From Corynebacterium doosanense CAU 212 = DSM 45436 (GTDB taxonomy: Bacteria; Actinomycetota; Actinomycetes; Mycobacteriales; Mycobacteriaceae): 64,000 nt of DNA. Shown one piece after another: positions 32,890 to 41,667 of the stretch (position 1 is its first letter; the number at the start of each line of letters is the position of its first letter). The notes beneath the pieces are model-generated. The model made no database searches, was not told where the DNA came from, and saw nothing but the letters and a program-made list of their open reading frames with translations. Position numbers and translations under genes: made by a program. The stretch is taken from NCBI RefSeq assembly GCF_000767055.1, contig NZ_CP006764.1, forward strand, positions 310,001 through 374,000, written 5' to 3'.

Positions 32890-33206
32890 CTACCAATCAA
32901 CAACGCGCCCATGAAGTTCTCTACAAGTCCATTACCTGTAACTACGGCGGGCGAGGGTGTGTCGACGGGGTGATTGAAGCCCTCGCGGACGCTGGCCTCA
33001 TCGCCCCCAACCTCCCCAACAACGACGAGGAACTCGCGGGAGGCTCCCGCGGGTGGCGGACACCCGAAGGCGGGATCATCTGGTCTGCACCAGCTGGCCG
33101 GGTGATGATTCAGCGAGTCGAGCCCGGCAATTGGACGCCGGCGGAAGCACGCGATGTCGCAGGCCGCATCCTCGCCGCTGCTGACCTGGCCGAGGGGGAA
33201 GCTTGA
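32886..33206 (+). CDS. early protein, unknown
   Basis: 106 residues; ATGA overlap with the WhiB-like gene. Contains two Cys in ITCNYGGRGC and a C-terminal helix. No recognised family. Confidence 0.45.
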   Translation: MTTNQQRAHEVLYKSITCNYGGRGCVDGVIEALADAGLIAPNLPNNDEELAGGSRGWRTPEGGIIWSAPAGRVMIQRVEPGNWTPAEARDVAGRILAAADLAEGEA

Positions 33207-33430
33207 GCGAACATGAGTTCATCACCAGCGTGTCCGCGCTCGACGCGGCACCCACCGGCACCCGCGTCGCGAACTCGAGCCTGGGGAGATTCTTCTGGGA
33301 GAAACAACCGGATGGGACCTGGCTACTCCACGATGACCCCTACTTGCTCCGCTTGGCCCGCACGTCGCAGGAGCTCGTCAGGTCCAACCCCGAACCCCGA
33401 GAAGTCCTGCGCTGGGGAAAGACCGAATAA
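33203..33430 (+). CDS. early protein, unknown
   Basis: 75 residues, TTG start overlapping the previous stop by four bases (TTGA). The FFWEKQPDGTWLL segment suggests a small beta sheet. Unknown function. Confidence 0.42.
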   Translation: MSEHEFITSVSALDAAPTGTRVANSSLGRFFWEKQPDGTWLLHDDPYLLRLARTSQELVRSNPEPREVLRWGKTE

Positions 33431-33489
33431 CCCCTGACCCCACACCCACTAACCACCAACCCCGCACCCTGTAGAGAGGAGACGAGCAC

Positions 33490-34701
33490 ATGGCCTGGCT
33501 TCGCATCGGCGACAACGCCACCACACACCCGCTCATGTCGAAGCTCCTCATGGCCACCGACTTCAAGCACCCTCAGAAGAACGAGGCCTTCGGCGTGCTC
33601 GTCCAGCTCGCCGCCGTCTCCGCCGGCCACCTCACCGACAGCGTCGTTGAACTTGGCCTCCTCGCCCAGATCGCACCGGGCCGCGAACGTGACGTGCTCG
33701 ACACCCTCAAGCGCGCCGGGCTCGCGACCGAAGAAGAACACGACGGAGAGCGCATCATCCGCCTGGTCCTCGACGATGAAGAGTTCATCCACGCCCGCCG
33801 CCGCGAAGAAGTCCAGCAGGACCGCAACCGCGCCAAGGACAAGCGCACCCCGGGCCTGCTCGCCCAGGTCCGCGTCCGCGACGGCGACCGCTGCCGCTGG
33901 TGCTCCAAGTCCGTCAGCTGGACTAACCGCTCCGGCTACCGCGCCGCCACCTACGACAGCCTCACCAACCACAAGGACAGCAGTGTTGACACCCTCGTCG
34001 TCGCCTGCAAGTCCTGCAACTCCAAACGCGGCGCCGGCGAAACCCTGACGCTGCTCGACCCACCCACACCCGAGGAGATGATCTACGGCATCCAGACCGT
34101 CGAATTCGTCAACACCGACCCGTGGTGCCAAGACCACGGCATCACCATTACCCAGACACAACCCCAACTCCCCATCGACACCGCCACCCAGGCAGCGACG
34201 ACCAGGCAGCAGCAGGCAGACCAGGGAGCAGCGCCCACCGCGGCAGCAGCACCTGATCACCGAGCAGCGCCAGGCCACGCCGCGCCGGGTGACGGTGGCG
34301 ACCCCGTTGAGCCGCCGTGGATGTCCATGTCCCTGGATGAACTCGACTCGCAGCCGGAACCTGGAGCAGCGCCCACCGCGGCAGCAGCACAGGCCCACGG
34401 CGCGACCTTCGGCCAGGCAGCGACGACCAGGCAGCAGCAGGCAGATCAGGGAGCAGCGCCCACCGTGGCAGCAGCACCTGAGCACCGAGCAGCGCCAGGC
34501 CACGCCGCGCCGGCCACCGAACAACGCGGAGGAGGCGAGTCACGCGGAGGCGACCCAGGTCCGACCCAGGTCGCCAGGGTGACGCGCCCGGGAACGTCGG
34601 GTAGGGACGGGTCGGGTCGGGCAGGGCAGGGCAGGGCAGGTGTCGGTAATGGCGGCTCTGGTCGTCGTCGTAGAGGTAAGCGTGGAGGAAGGAAGTCGTG
34701 A
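33490..34701 (+). CDS. HNH-domain protein with winged-helix-like N-terminus and Ala/Gln repeats
   Basis: 403 residues. The first 110 residues resemble the N-terminal domain of phage replication organisers (DNATTHPLMSKLLMA ... LGLLAQIAPG). An HNH-like module follows: CRWCSKSV ... TYDSLTNHKD ... CKSCNSKRG, with two CxxC zinc pairs. Residues about 234-266 and 309-341 are near-identical 33-residue repeats rich in Ala, Gln and Pro. The C-terminus is Gly/Arg-rich. Probably the phage replication-associated DNA-binding protein; true nuclease activity unknown. Confidence 0.65.
   Translation: MAWLRIGDNATTHPLMSKLLMATDFKHPQKNEAFGVLVQLAAVSAGHLTDSVVELGLLAQIAPGRERDVLDTLKRAGLATEEEHDGERIIRLVLDDEEFIHARRREEVQQDRNRAKDKRTPGLLAQVRVRDGDRCRWCSKSVSWTNRSGYRAATYDSLTNHKDSSVDTLVVACKSCNSKRGAGETLTLLDPPTPEEMIYGIQTVEFVNTDPWCQDHGITITQTQPQLPIDTATQAATTRQQQADQGAAPTAAAAPDHRAAPGHAAPGDGGDPVEPPWMSMSLDELDSQPEPGAAPTAAAAQAHGATFGQAATTRQQQADQGAAPTVAAAPEHRAAPGHAAPATEQRGGGESRGGDPGPTQVARVTRPGTSGRDGSGRAGQGRAGVGNGGSGRRRRGKRGGRKS
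34189..34287 (+). repeat. 99-bp in-frame direct repeat, copy 1
   Basis: Near-identical to 34414-34512 (225 bp apart). A shorter third copy of the GAGCAGCGCCCACCG part lies near 34366. Repeats of this kind inside a replication gene can be origin iterons or protein linkers. Confidence 0.75.
34414..34512 (+). repeat. 99-bp in-frame direct repeat, copy 2
   Basis: Second copy of the 34189-34287 repeat, with only a few base differences. Confidence 0.75.
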
Positions 34702-35312
34702 TGGATGATCAGTTGATGGGGATGTTGTCTAAGCATCTTCTGAATTTGGAGAACGATCTGCCCGGGTTGGATGATCTGCTGCTGCCACGTCAGGCGACGT
34801 CTGGTGAGAATGCGGGGAAGCCCCCGGCTCGGCGTGGGTCGAAGGTGCCGTTGGTGGTGTCGATCCTGGATGTGAAGATCGAAGCGGAGCGGACGTTGCA
34901 CAGGTGGGTCGGTGCGCTGCTGCGCGCTGTGCCTGAGGTGGGGTCAGCCCCGATGGATCCTCCGGCTGCTGCTCGGTGGTTGTTCGGACAGGTGGGCATG
35001 ATCAGTGAGATGCCGTGGGCCGGGATGTGTGCGGAGGAGATCATCGGACAGGCTCGGCTGGTCTCGGATGTGGTGATGCCACCGGAGGAGAAGGATGCGC
35101 CGGATCCGCTTGAGGTTGGCGGTGTGCGAGAGATCGTGTCGTGGGCGCGCAACCTCGGGGCACAGGCGTCGACTCGCTCGGTGTACCGGTGGGTTGAGCG
35201 CGGGGTGATCCCATCGGAGCTGGCACCCGATGGCCGCGTGCTCGTGCGCCTGGCCGACGTGCTCGAAGCGTGCCGTGACCAGCGTAAGCATGATGTGGCA
35301 CAAGTGAATTGA
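34698..35312 (+). CDS. late-early phage protein with C-terminal helix-turn-helix
   Basis: 204 residues; GTG at 34698 immediately followed by ATG at 34701. The C-terminal 60 residues (ASTRSVYRWVERGVIPSEL and the ending GRVLVRLADVLEA) form a MerR/excisionase-like winged helix-turn-helix. The N-terminal 140 residues are helical and unrecognised. Last gene before the packaging block and followed by a terminator, so it may regulate late genes. Confidence 0.65.
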   Translation: MMDDQLMGMLSKHLLNLENDLPGLDDLLLPRQATSGENAGKPPARRGSKVPLVVSILDVKIEAERTLHRWVGALLRAVPEVGSAPMDPPAAARWLFGQVGMISEMPWAGMCAEEIIGQARLVSDVVMPPEEKDAPDPLEVGGVREIVSWARNLGAQASTRSVYRWVERGVIPSELAPDGRVLVRLADVLEACRDQRKHDVAQVN

Positions 35313-35335
35313 TACACTGACGTGCGAAAGAGTTG

Positions 35336-35368
35336 GGCCACCGAATCGATTGATTCCGGTGGCCTTTT
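35336..35368 (+). terminator. Rho-independent terminator ending the early operon
   Basis: Stem GGCCACCG-AATC pairs with GATTCCGGTGGCC (one bulged base), followed by TTTT. Separates the early region from the HNH/terminase genes. Confidence 0.8.
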
Positions 35369-35384
35369 GCATGCCCGGAGGTGA

Positions 35385-35678
35385 GTGGCCATCGAGGATC
35401 AGTGGGACACCCGGGCGGGCAAGAGGCTCAAGCGTGAGTACACCGCGGCGTGCCGCGAGGCGGGCCTGGTGTGCTGGCTCTGCTGGCAACCCATCGACTA
35501 CGAGGCTGCACCGCAGACCCCCGACGCCTTCGAGCCGGATCACTTCCACCCGCGCAAGACTCACCCCGAGTTGTCGATCGACCCGGCCAACCTCCGCCCT
35601 TCGCACTGCTCCTGCAACCGCTCTCGCCAGGCCAGCATGCCGAACCCACCGATCGGAGACCTCTCCGAAGCCTGGTGA
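35385..35678 (+). CDS. HNH endonuclease of the packaging module
   Basis: 97 residues from GTG 35385 behind GGAGGTGA. CWLCW and the late CSCN pair bracket an HNH core with FEPDHFHPRK (catalytic HNH/H). Small HNH enzymes beside the terminase are needed for cos cleavage in HK97-like phages. Directly upstream of the probable cos region and terminase small subunit. Confidence 0.85.
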   Translation: MAIEDQWDTRAGKRLKREYTAACREAGLVCWLCWQPIDYEAAPQTPDAFEPDHFHPRKTHPELSIDPANLRPSHCSCNRSRQASMPNPPIGDLSEAW

Positions 35679-35858
35679 CCCGCCGTCCGCCCCTCCGCTG
35701 CCCGCCTGGCGGCAGGGGAGGGGCGGTCAGAATCACGAGCGAGAACGGCCCCGGCCGGGTGAGTGGGGTGGAGGGGGCCTCTCTCCCCGCACGATCCCCC
35801 TCCCCCATATCGACCGCGCCAGCCTGGCTGACTTTTCCCGGAGGGAGGTGGAAGGACC
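35679..35858. other. candidate cos region with two strong hairpins
   Basis: 180 bp without a gene between HNH and the terminase small subunit. Hairpin 1 (35687-35726) has 10-bp arms CCGCCCCTCC/GGAGGGGCGG extended inward. Hairpin 2 has arms at 35770-35777 and 35796-35803 (GGAGGGGG/CCCCCTCC). Neither has a T-run. Extreme GC and dyad symmetry at this position suit a cos site, which is inferred. Confidence 0.45.
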
Positions 35859-36209
35859 ATGACCGCTGAAACCCCGCGAGACGGCTCGCTGGAGGCCGCG
35901 TTCCTGAGATCGATCGAGGCGCATGGCGATTACGGCAAAGAGTGGGACGGCCTCACGGTGCTCGGCCGCCTGGTCGCGCGGAACATCGACGAGGCCGGCA
36001 CGGTCGACTCGTCGGAGCAGCGCAAAGCGTTGAACCTCTCGCACTACTTCCTGAACGTCTGGGACCGCCTGGGCCTGCCCTCGAACAACGTGGAGGACAC
36101 TGACCGAGCGGGCGACCCGGCCCGTGGCGTGCCGCAGGACCCCGAGTTCCGCGACGCTCGCGTCGGGGTCATGCAGATGATGAAGAGCCTCAAGAAGGAT
36201 GGGGCGTAA
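35859..36209 (+). CDS. terminase small subunit
   Basis: 116 residues with GGAGGGAGG before the ATG. Helical N-terminus (LEAAFLRSIEAHGDY) and a LTVLGRLVARNIDEAG segment as in small terminases of actinobacteriophages. Recognises the packaging site and hands DNA to the large subunit. Its 3' end overlaps terL by 11 bp. Confidence 0.75.
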   Translation: MTAETPRDGSLEAAFLRSIEAHGDYGKEWDGLTVLGRLVARNIDEAGTVDSSEQRKALNLSHYFLNVWDRLGLPSNNVEDTDRAGDPARGVPQDPEFRDARVGVMQMMKSLKKDGA

Positions 36210-37824
36210 GGGCAGTACCGAGCCGCGCTTCTACGTCCCGCCGCTGAGGGAACTCACCCCGGAGACCTCCAAGGGATTCGAGGTCATCGAGTTCGCCGCG
36301 CTGCTCGGCATCGAGCTGTACCCGTGGCAGGAGTGGGTGCTGATCCACGGTCTGGAGCTGCTGCCCACGGGCGAGTTCCGATTCAAGACCGTCATCGTCG
36401 AGGTCGCTAGGCAGAACGGCAAGACGCTGCTCATGGTCGTCCTCGGCCTGTGGCGCCTGTTCCAGTACGGGGCATCGCGGGTGCTCTCCGGCGCACAGTC
36501 GCTCGGCGACGCCGAAGACACCCTGGATGAAGCGTTCAAGATCGCCTGCTGGGATCCCGTCCTCCGAGCGTTCCTACCCGACAACCCCCGGGCCGAGGAG
36601 GAAGAAGACGAGTACAACGGGGCGCACCGCTCGCGGGCCAACGGCAAAGCCGCCATCAAGCTGGCCCTCGCCCCGGTCCCCGAGGTACTCGACATCGCCC
36701 GAACGATGCCGACCTGGTCGCTCGCCGTCATGTCCCGCAAAGGGGGACGCTCGAAGTCCGTCGACCTCGCGCTTCTCGACGAGCTCCGCGAACTCCTGGA
36801 CTGGCTGGCGTGGAACGGCGTCGTCCCGACCACGACCGCCCGCCCGCGCTCGCAGGTGTGGGGCTTCTCCAACGCCGGCGACGTCCGCTCCATCGTCCTC
36901 AAGTCCCTCCGGGACTCTGCAGTCGCGCAGCTCGAGGAGAACAAGACGGCCGGGACCCGCGTCGGGTTCTTCTCCTACAGCGCCCACCCCGACGCCGACA
37001 TTCTCGACTCGGCGGCGCACGCGCAGTCCAACCCGTCCATGGGCTACGGCGAGATCTCAGAGGAAGGACTTCTCGCTGACGCCCGCGACGCGCAGGCAGG
37101 GGGCAACGAGGCCGGCTGGCGCGCCGAGCACATGTGTCAGTGGCAGGTCAGTATCACCCAGGGGCGCATCCCCATGCGCCTCTGGAACGCACTCGCCGAC
37201 CCCGACTCGTGCCGCGCGCCGGGTGAAGAAGTGTTCGTCGGCATCGACGTCGCTCTCGACGGCCGATTCGCCCACATCGCAATCTGCTCCCGTCGCCTCG
37301 ACGGACTCTGGCACGTCGAGATCGTGGCCAGCCGCGCCGGGTTCAAGTGGGTCCCGGGGTGGCTCAAGCGCAGGGAGGGGGCGGCATGGTTCTCGGGCAA
37401 GGTTGGCATGCAGGTCAAGGGCTCCGCTTCGGCGGGCCTAGCTCCGCTGCTCCGGGCCGAGGGAATCGAGGTCGAAGAGTGGCAGGGGACCGCGATGTCA
37501 GCGTCCGTACTCGGCTTCACCGACGAGATCGAGAGCCGAGGCATCCGCCACCGTGCGCAGCCCATCCTCGACGTCTCCATCGAAGGTGCCGTCGACCGCA
37601 AGCGCGGTGACATCGCAATCTGGGACCGGGGCAACTCGGCAACCGATGCCGCCCCCACCATCGCCGCCAACATCGCCTGGTGGATGGCGACCCGAATTGA
37701 AACCGACGAGTTCGTCTCGGCCTACGCCGCCGACGACTTCGGCACCTACGAAGAACCAGACGTCGCCCAGGAAGTGGGCGATGTTGACGACAACGACGAC
37801 GACGGCGGACTGCTGATCGTGTGA
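36199..37824 (+). CDS. terL: terminase large subunit
   Basis: 541 residues. The N-terminal ATPase has Walker A VEVARQNGKT (about residues 70-79) and Walker B LALLDELREL. The C-terminal RNase-H-like nuclease starts at VGIDVALDG near 350, with later acidic residues. Motor and cutter for DNA packaging. Acidic tail ends in VDDNDDDGG. Classic HK97-like length. Confidence 0.94.
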   Translation: MGRKGSTEPRFYVPPLRELTPETSKGFEVIEFAALLGIELYPWQEWVLIHGLELLPTGEFRFKTVIVEVARQNGKTLLMVVLGLWRLFQYGASRVLSGAQSLGDAEDTLDEAFKIACWDPVLRAFLPDNPRAEEEEDEYNGAHRSRANGKAAIKLALAPVPEVLDIARTMPTWSLAVMSRKGGRSKSVDLALLDELRELLDWLAWNGVVPTTTARPRSQVWGFSNAGDVRSIVLKSLRDSAVAQLEENKTAGTRVGFFSYSAHPDADILDSAAHAQSNPSMGYGEISEEGLLADARDAQAGGNEAGWRAEHMCQWQVSITQGRIPMRLWNALADPDSCRAPGEEVFVGIDVALDGRFAHIAICSRRLDGLWHVEIVASRAGFKWVPGWLKRREGAAWFSGKVGMQVKGSASAGLAPLLRAEGIEVEEWQGTAMSASVLGFTDEIESRGIRHRAQPILDVSIEGAVDRKRGDIAIWDRGNSATDAAPTIAANIAWWMATRIETDEFVSAYAADDFGTYEEPDVAQEVGDVDDNDDDGGLLIV

Positions 37825-37837
37825 AAGGGGGGAACCT

Positions 37838-39112
37838 ATGGGAGTGCTACAACGCCTCGGCATCCTGCCGACGACGCTGACCCCGCCGACACCGGAGGAA
37901 CTCTCCGGCCCGATCTACGGCGCACTGTCCATGCAGATGAAGGATCTACCCGTCGAAGAACTGTGGGAACAGCAACCCCACCTCCGGACGGTCACAGACT
38001 TCATCGCTCGCTCCGTGTCCTCCACCGGCCTCCACGTCTACCGGAGGATGGAGGACGGCGGCCGCGAGCGCGTGCGCTCGGGCTGGCTCGCCGACCTCTG
38101 CAAGAAGTCCTCGAAGTCCTCGCTTATGTCCTCGCTCATTTACCGCGCGGTCATGGACTACTGCCTCTACGACGAGTGGATCTGGTACGTCACACAGCGC
38201 GAAGACCAGGCACCAGAGATCCTGCCGATCCCGCACCACTGGGTTCACTCGACTCGCTGGGAGGACCCCTGGACTATGAAGAGTCTCGTCCTCGCAGACG
38301 AGCGCGGCCGGCCCTTCGAGATCCCGGCCGATCGAATCATCCGCCAGCACGGGTACAGCCCCCACTCGCTGGCTAACGGAACTTCCGCCATCACGGCGCT
38401 CCGCGAGACGCTGCAGGAGCAGCTGGAGTCCGCCGCGTACCGCGCCCAGCTCTGGCGCAACGGGCCACGTCTCGGCGGCATCATCACCCGCCCCAAAGAC
38501 GTGAAGTGGGACGACACCGCCCGCAACCGATTCAAGCGCTCCTGGTCCTCGCAGTACTCCGGGCGAGGATCCGGCGCCGGCGGCGTACCGGTCCTCGAAG
38601 ACGGGATGGACTTCAAGGCGTTCCACCTCAAGGCCGACGACGAGAAAGTCGTGGAAGTCACCAAACTCTCGTTGCAGACCGTGGCCAGCGCCTTCCACAT
38701 CAACCCGACGATGGTCGGCCTGCTCGACAACGCGAACTACTCCAACGTCCGAGAGTTCCGCAAGAGCCTCTACGGCGACTCCCTCGGACCGGTCATCAAA
38801 CAGCTCGAGGATGTGCTCAACGAGTTCCTCATCCCCATGCTCGCAGAGACCATGCCGGCAGAGGACACCGACGGCGTCTACTTCGAGTTCAACCTCGACG
38901 AGAAACTCCGGGCCTCCTTCGAGGAGAAGGCAGCGGTCACCTCGACCGCTGTCGGCGGCCCATGGATGGCACCCAACGAAGCCCGCGCCATGAACAACAT
39001 GCCGGCCATCGAAGGCGGTGATGACCTCCTCCGCCCCCTCAACGTAAGCGCCGCGGGGGCACCGGAAATCGAACCAACCGTCGACGACCCGCCGAAGGAG
39101 GAAGCGACATGA
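37838..39112 (+). CDS. portal protein
   Basis: 424 residues, HK97-type portal. MQMKDLPVEELWEQQPHLRTV is the start of the clip region, PHSLANGTSAITALRETL a conserved stem feature, and NPTMVGLLDNANYSNVREF the well conserved crown motif. Forms the dodecameric vertex for DNA entry and exit. ATGA overlap with the next gene. Confidence 0.92.
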   Translation: MGVLQRLGILPTTLTPPTPEELSGPIYGALSMQMKDLPVEELWEQQPHLRTVTDFIARSVSSTGLHVYRRMEDGGRERVRSGWLADLCKKSSKSSLMSSLIYRAVMDYCLYDEWIWYVTQREDQAPEILPIPHHWVHSTRWEDPWTMKSLVLADERGRPFEIPADRIIRQHGYSPHSLANGTSAITALRETLQEQLESAAYRAQLWRNGPRLGGIITRPKDVKWDDTARNRFKRSWSSQYSGRGSGAGGVPVLEDGMDFKAFHLKADDEKVVEVTKLSLQTVASAFHINPTMVGLLDNANYSNVREFRKSLYGDSLGPVIKQLEDVLNEFLIPMLAETMPAEDTDGVYFEFNLDEKLRASFEEKAAVTSTAVGGPWMAPNEARAMNNMPAIEGGDDLLRPLNVSAAGAPEIEPTVDDPPKEEAT

Positions 39113-40248
39113 CCCTCCACGTCGTCGTCGGCCCACCGGCCAGCGGCAAGTCCACGTTCGTCAACAACAACGCCGCGCCGGGCATACCCCGCTGGGACTT
39201 CGATGCGGTCGCATCGACGATTGCCGGGGATCAGCTGGGCCATGACATTCCCGGCCCGGTAATGGACGTCGTCCTCGCCATACGCCGCGGGCTCATGGGC
39301 TGGCTACTCGACGTCGAGACGCCCGTGCCAGAGATGTGGCTGATTCACTCCAACCCCTCGGCCCCAACGATCAGTCGACTCGCACAGGTCGGGGCCGAGT
39401 TTCATCTCCTGGACCCGGGCGTCGACGAGTGCATTGCCCGGGCCCAGCGGGAGGAAAGACCTGAATCCACGATCCAAGCAATCCGCACCTGGTACGACGC
39501 TCCACCGGAGCTGCCGGGTGAGAAAGGAGGTGAGACCATGAAGCACAAGAACGTCACCGTCCAGGTGAAAGCCACGGGAGATGACGCACAGGGCGAAGGC
39601 ACTATGGTCGCTTACGCCGCCGTGTTCGACAACATCGACTCCTACGGCGACGTCATCCGCCGGGGCGCGTTCACCGACACGCTGGCCGAGTGGGCGGCGT
39701 CGGGGAACACCCTGCCGTTGCTCTACGGCCACGACATGCACGACCCCTGGTCGAATATCGGCAGCGTCATCGAGGCCGTCGAGGATGAGCGCGGGTTGAA
39801 GATCACCGCGGCGTTCGACCTCGACAACGCCAAGGCGGCGCAGGTGTACCGGCTGGTCAAGGAGAAGCGGCTCACGCAGATGTCCTTCGCCTACGACGTT
39901 ATCGACGCCGCATCCGCCGAGGTCGACGGCGAGCCAGCCTTCGAGCTCCGCAAACTCAAGCTCTACGAAGTTTCCGTCGTGCCGATCGGCGCGAATCAGC
40001 AGACCGAGATCCTCACGGTCAAGGCCGCTGAACAGTTCGCCGGCGAGTTGGGTGTGACCCTCGCCGATTGGCAGAAGAACGTCCTGACGGCGCTGTTCAA
40101 GTCCGGCCCGCCAGGGGACCCGACTGAACCCACCGACACCACCCCCGATGGCCGTGAGCCTGAGGGGGTTTCGCATCCCGACACCCCACCTGTTGGCGCG
40201 TTGAAAGCCCGCCTCATGCTCCTTGAAAGGACACCCACCCATGACTAA
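39109..40248 (+). CDS. P-loop NTPase domain fused to HK97 prohead protease
   Basis: 379 residues. Residues 1-135: a small P-loop protein with VVGPPASGKST and a WLIHSNPS strand, kinase-like. Residues 144-379: S78-type prohead protease with VAYAAVFDNIDSYGDVI, catalytic His in LYGHDMHDP and Ser in TQMSFAYDV. An in-frame ATG at 39538 sits six nt after AAAGGAGGTGA, so a separate protease can be made from the same frame. The protease trims capsid N-termini during maturation. The role of the P-loop half is unknown. Confidence 0.85.
   Translation: MTLHVVVGPPASGKSTFVNNNAAPGIPRWDFDAVASTIAGDQLGHDIPGPVMDVVLAIRRGLMGWLLDVETPVPEMWLIHSNPSAPTISRLAQVGAEFHLLDPGVDECIARAQREERPESTIQAIRTWYDAPPELPGEKGGETMKHKNVTVQVKATGDDAQGEGTMVAYAAVFDNIDSYGDVIRRGAFTDTLAEWAASGNTLPLLYGHDMHDPWSNIGSVIEAVEDERGLKITAAFDLDNAKAAQVYRLVKEKRLTQMSFAYDVIDAASAEVDGEPAFELRKLKLYEVSVVPIGANQQTEILTVKAAEQFAGELGVTLADWQKNVLTALFKSGPPGDPTEPTDTTPDGREPEGVSHPDTPPVGALKARLMLLERTPTHD
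39538..40248 (+). promoter_or_regulatory. internal translation start for the prohead protease
   Basis: AAAGGAGGTGA ends six nt before an in-frame ATG (residue 144 of the fusion). It is the strongest ribosome site in this part of the window and would give a 236-residue canonical protease. Confidence 0.7.
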
Positions 40249-41470
40249 GTCCCTCTACTCTCGCCGAGACGAGGCCTACCAGGCCGCCAAGTCTCTCCAC
40301 TCCCAGTTCGACGAGGCTCCCACCACGGAGCAGCTCACCGAACTCAAGTCGGCCCTCGACGTTGTCGAGGAGCTCGACGACCAGATCGCCGCAGTGCGCG
40401 CGAAGAACTCCTCCGAGGCCCGCCTCCGTGGCCTCTTCCAGGAAGGCCACCCCGAGGAAAGCGGCAACCTCAAGGCAGCCTCCCTCGGCGAGCACTTCGT
40501 CAAGCACGCAGGCGAGGTCCTCGTGAAGCAGGGCTCCGGAGTGCAGATGGACCACTCCACCCCGGAGTTCTCCGTCAAGGCCGCCAATGACCCGCTCACC
40601 ACCCCGGCAAACCTCGTCGAGGGCTGGGGCACCACCTACAACCGGACCATCGTCAACCAGCGCCGCGAGGAGCTGATCACCCAGGACCTCATGGGCACGG
40701 CGAACGTCACGACCTCCACGGTCAAGTACATCGTCGAGAAGCTCAACCGCATCCGCGAGGGCGCCGCCGCCGCAGTCGCCGAGGGCGCACTGAAGCCGTA
40801 CATCCGCTACGACAACTTCGACGTCATCACCGACTCGCTCGCGAAGGTCGCCGCACTGACCAAGCTCTCCGACGAGATGATCGAGGACTTCTCCTTCGTC
40901 ACGGACTGGATCAACGGTCAGCTGCTCTACGACCTGTCCCTCACCGAGGAGCAGCAGCTGCTCAACGGCAACGGCGCAGGCTCGAACCTCACCGGTCTGC
41001 TCAACCGCTCCGGCATCCAGACGCACAAGGCAGCGAGCGCGAACATCTTCGACGAGCTGTTCATCGCCCAGGCCAAGGTGCGCCAGGCCACCCCGCTCTC
41101 CGCGGACGCCTACGTCATCAACGAGCTGGACTACCAGCCCCTGCGCCTGGCAAAAGACGCCAACGGCCAGTACGTCGCCGGCGGCCCGTTCATGGGCCAG
41201 TACGGCGTCGGCGGAATCCTCGTCCAGCCCCCGCTGTGGGCGAAGAAGACCGTCGTCACCAACCTCGTCCCCCAGGGCACCGCGCTCGCCGGAGCCTTCA
41301 AGCAGGGCGCGATCGTCCTCCGCAAGGGTGGTGTCCGCGTCGACTCGACCAACACCAACGACCGCGACTTCGAGCACAACCTCGTCACCCTCCGCGCCGA
41401 AGAGCGCCTGGGCCTCATGGTCCCGCTGCCCGCCGCATTCGTGAAGATCGACCTCACCGGAGGTGCCTAA
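40241..41470 (+). CDS. HK97-fold major capsid protein
   Basis: 409 residues from ATG 40241, with AAAGGA upstream. The N-terminal 110 residues are a charged coiled coil (delta/scaffold domain) expected to be removed by the protease. The body begins near SVKAANDPLTTPANL and includes ITDSLAKVAALTKLSDEMIEDF, typical of the family. Starts 8 bp inside the protease gene. Confidence 0.94.
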   Translation: MTKSLYSRRDEAYQAAKSLHSQFDEAPTTEQLTELKSALDVVEELDDQIAAVRAKNSSEARLRGLFQEGHPEESGNLKAASLGEHFVKHAGEVLVKQGSGVQMDHSTPEFSVKAANDPLTTPANLVEGWGTTYNRTIVNQRREELITQDLMGTANVTTSTVKYIVEKLNRIREGAAAAVAEGALKPYIRYDNFDVITDSLAKVAALTKLSDEMIEDFSFVTDWINGQLLYDLSLTEEQQLLNGNGAGSNLTGLLNRSGIQTHKAASANIFDELFIAQAKVRQATPLSADAYVINELDYQPLRLAKDANGQYVAGGPFMGQYGVGGILVQPPLWAKKTVVTNLVPQGTALAGAFKQGAIVLRKGGVRVDSTNTNDRDFEHNLVTLRAEERLGLMVPLPAAFVKIDLTGGA

Positions 41471-41649
41471 TGATTGACCCCCGCAAGACCTACCGCGTCC
41501 CCCTGGGCAGCGACGGCCGCACCACCGACCTTCTCCTCCTCGAGCAGGATGTCGCGCGATACCCGGGCGCCGTCCTCATCGACGACAACGAAGGTGAAAA
41601 GGCCGCGCGACCCCCGCGTAACAAGGCCCGCGCAGCCGAGACCAAGTAA
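41470..41649 (+). CDS. small virion-module protein, unknown
   Basis: 59 residues; TAATG overlap with the capsid stop. Basic C-terminus (RPPRNKARAAETK). Sits where small head decoration or stabilising proteins are often found, without recognised homology. Confidence 0.55.
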   Translation: MIDPRKTYRVPLGSDGRTTDLLLLEQDVARYPGAVLIDDNEGEKAARPPRNKARAAETK

Positions 41650-41667
41650 CGAGCGGAGGTGACCGAC

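Noticed and set aside
33340..34524. 394-residue leftward frame over the HNH/repeat gene
   Set aside because: Gly/Arg/Cys-rich shadow of the repeat-bearing gene; the plus strand has an ideal ribosome site and HNH motifs.
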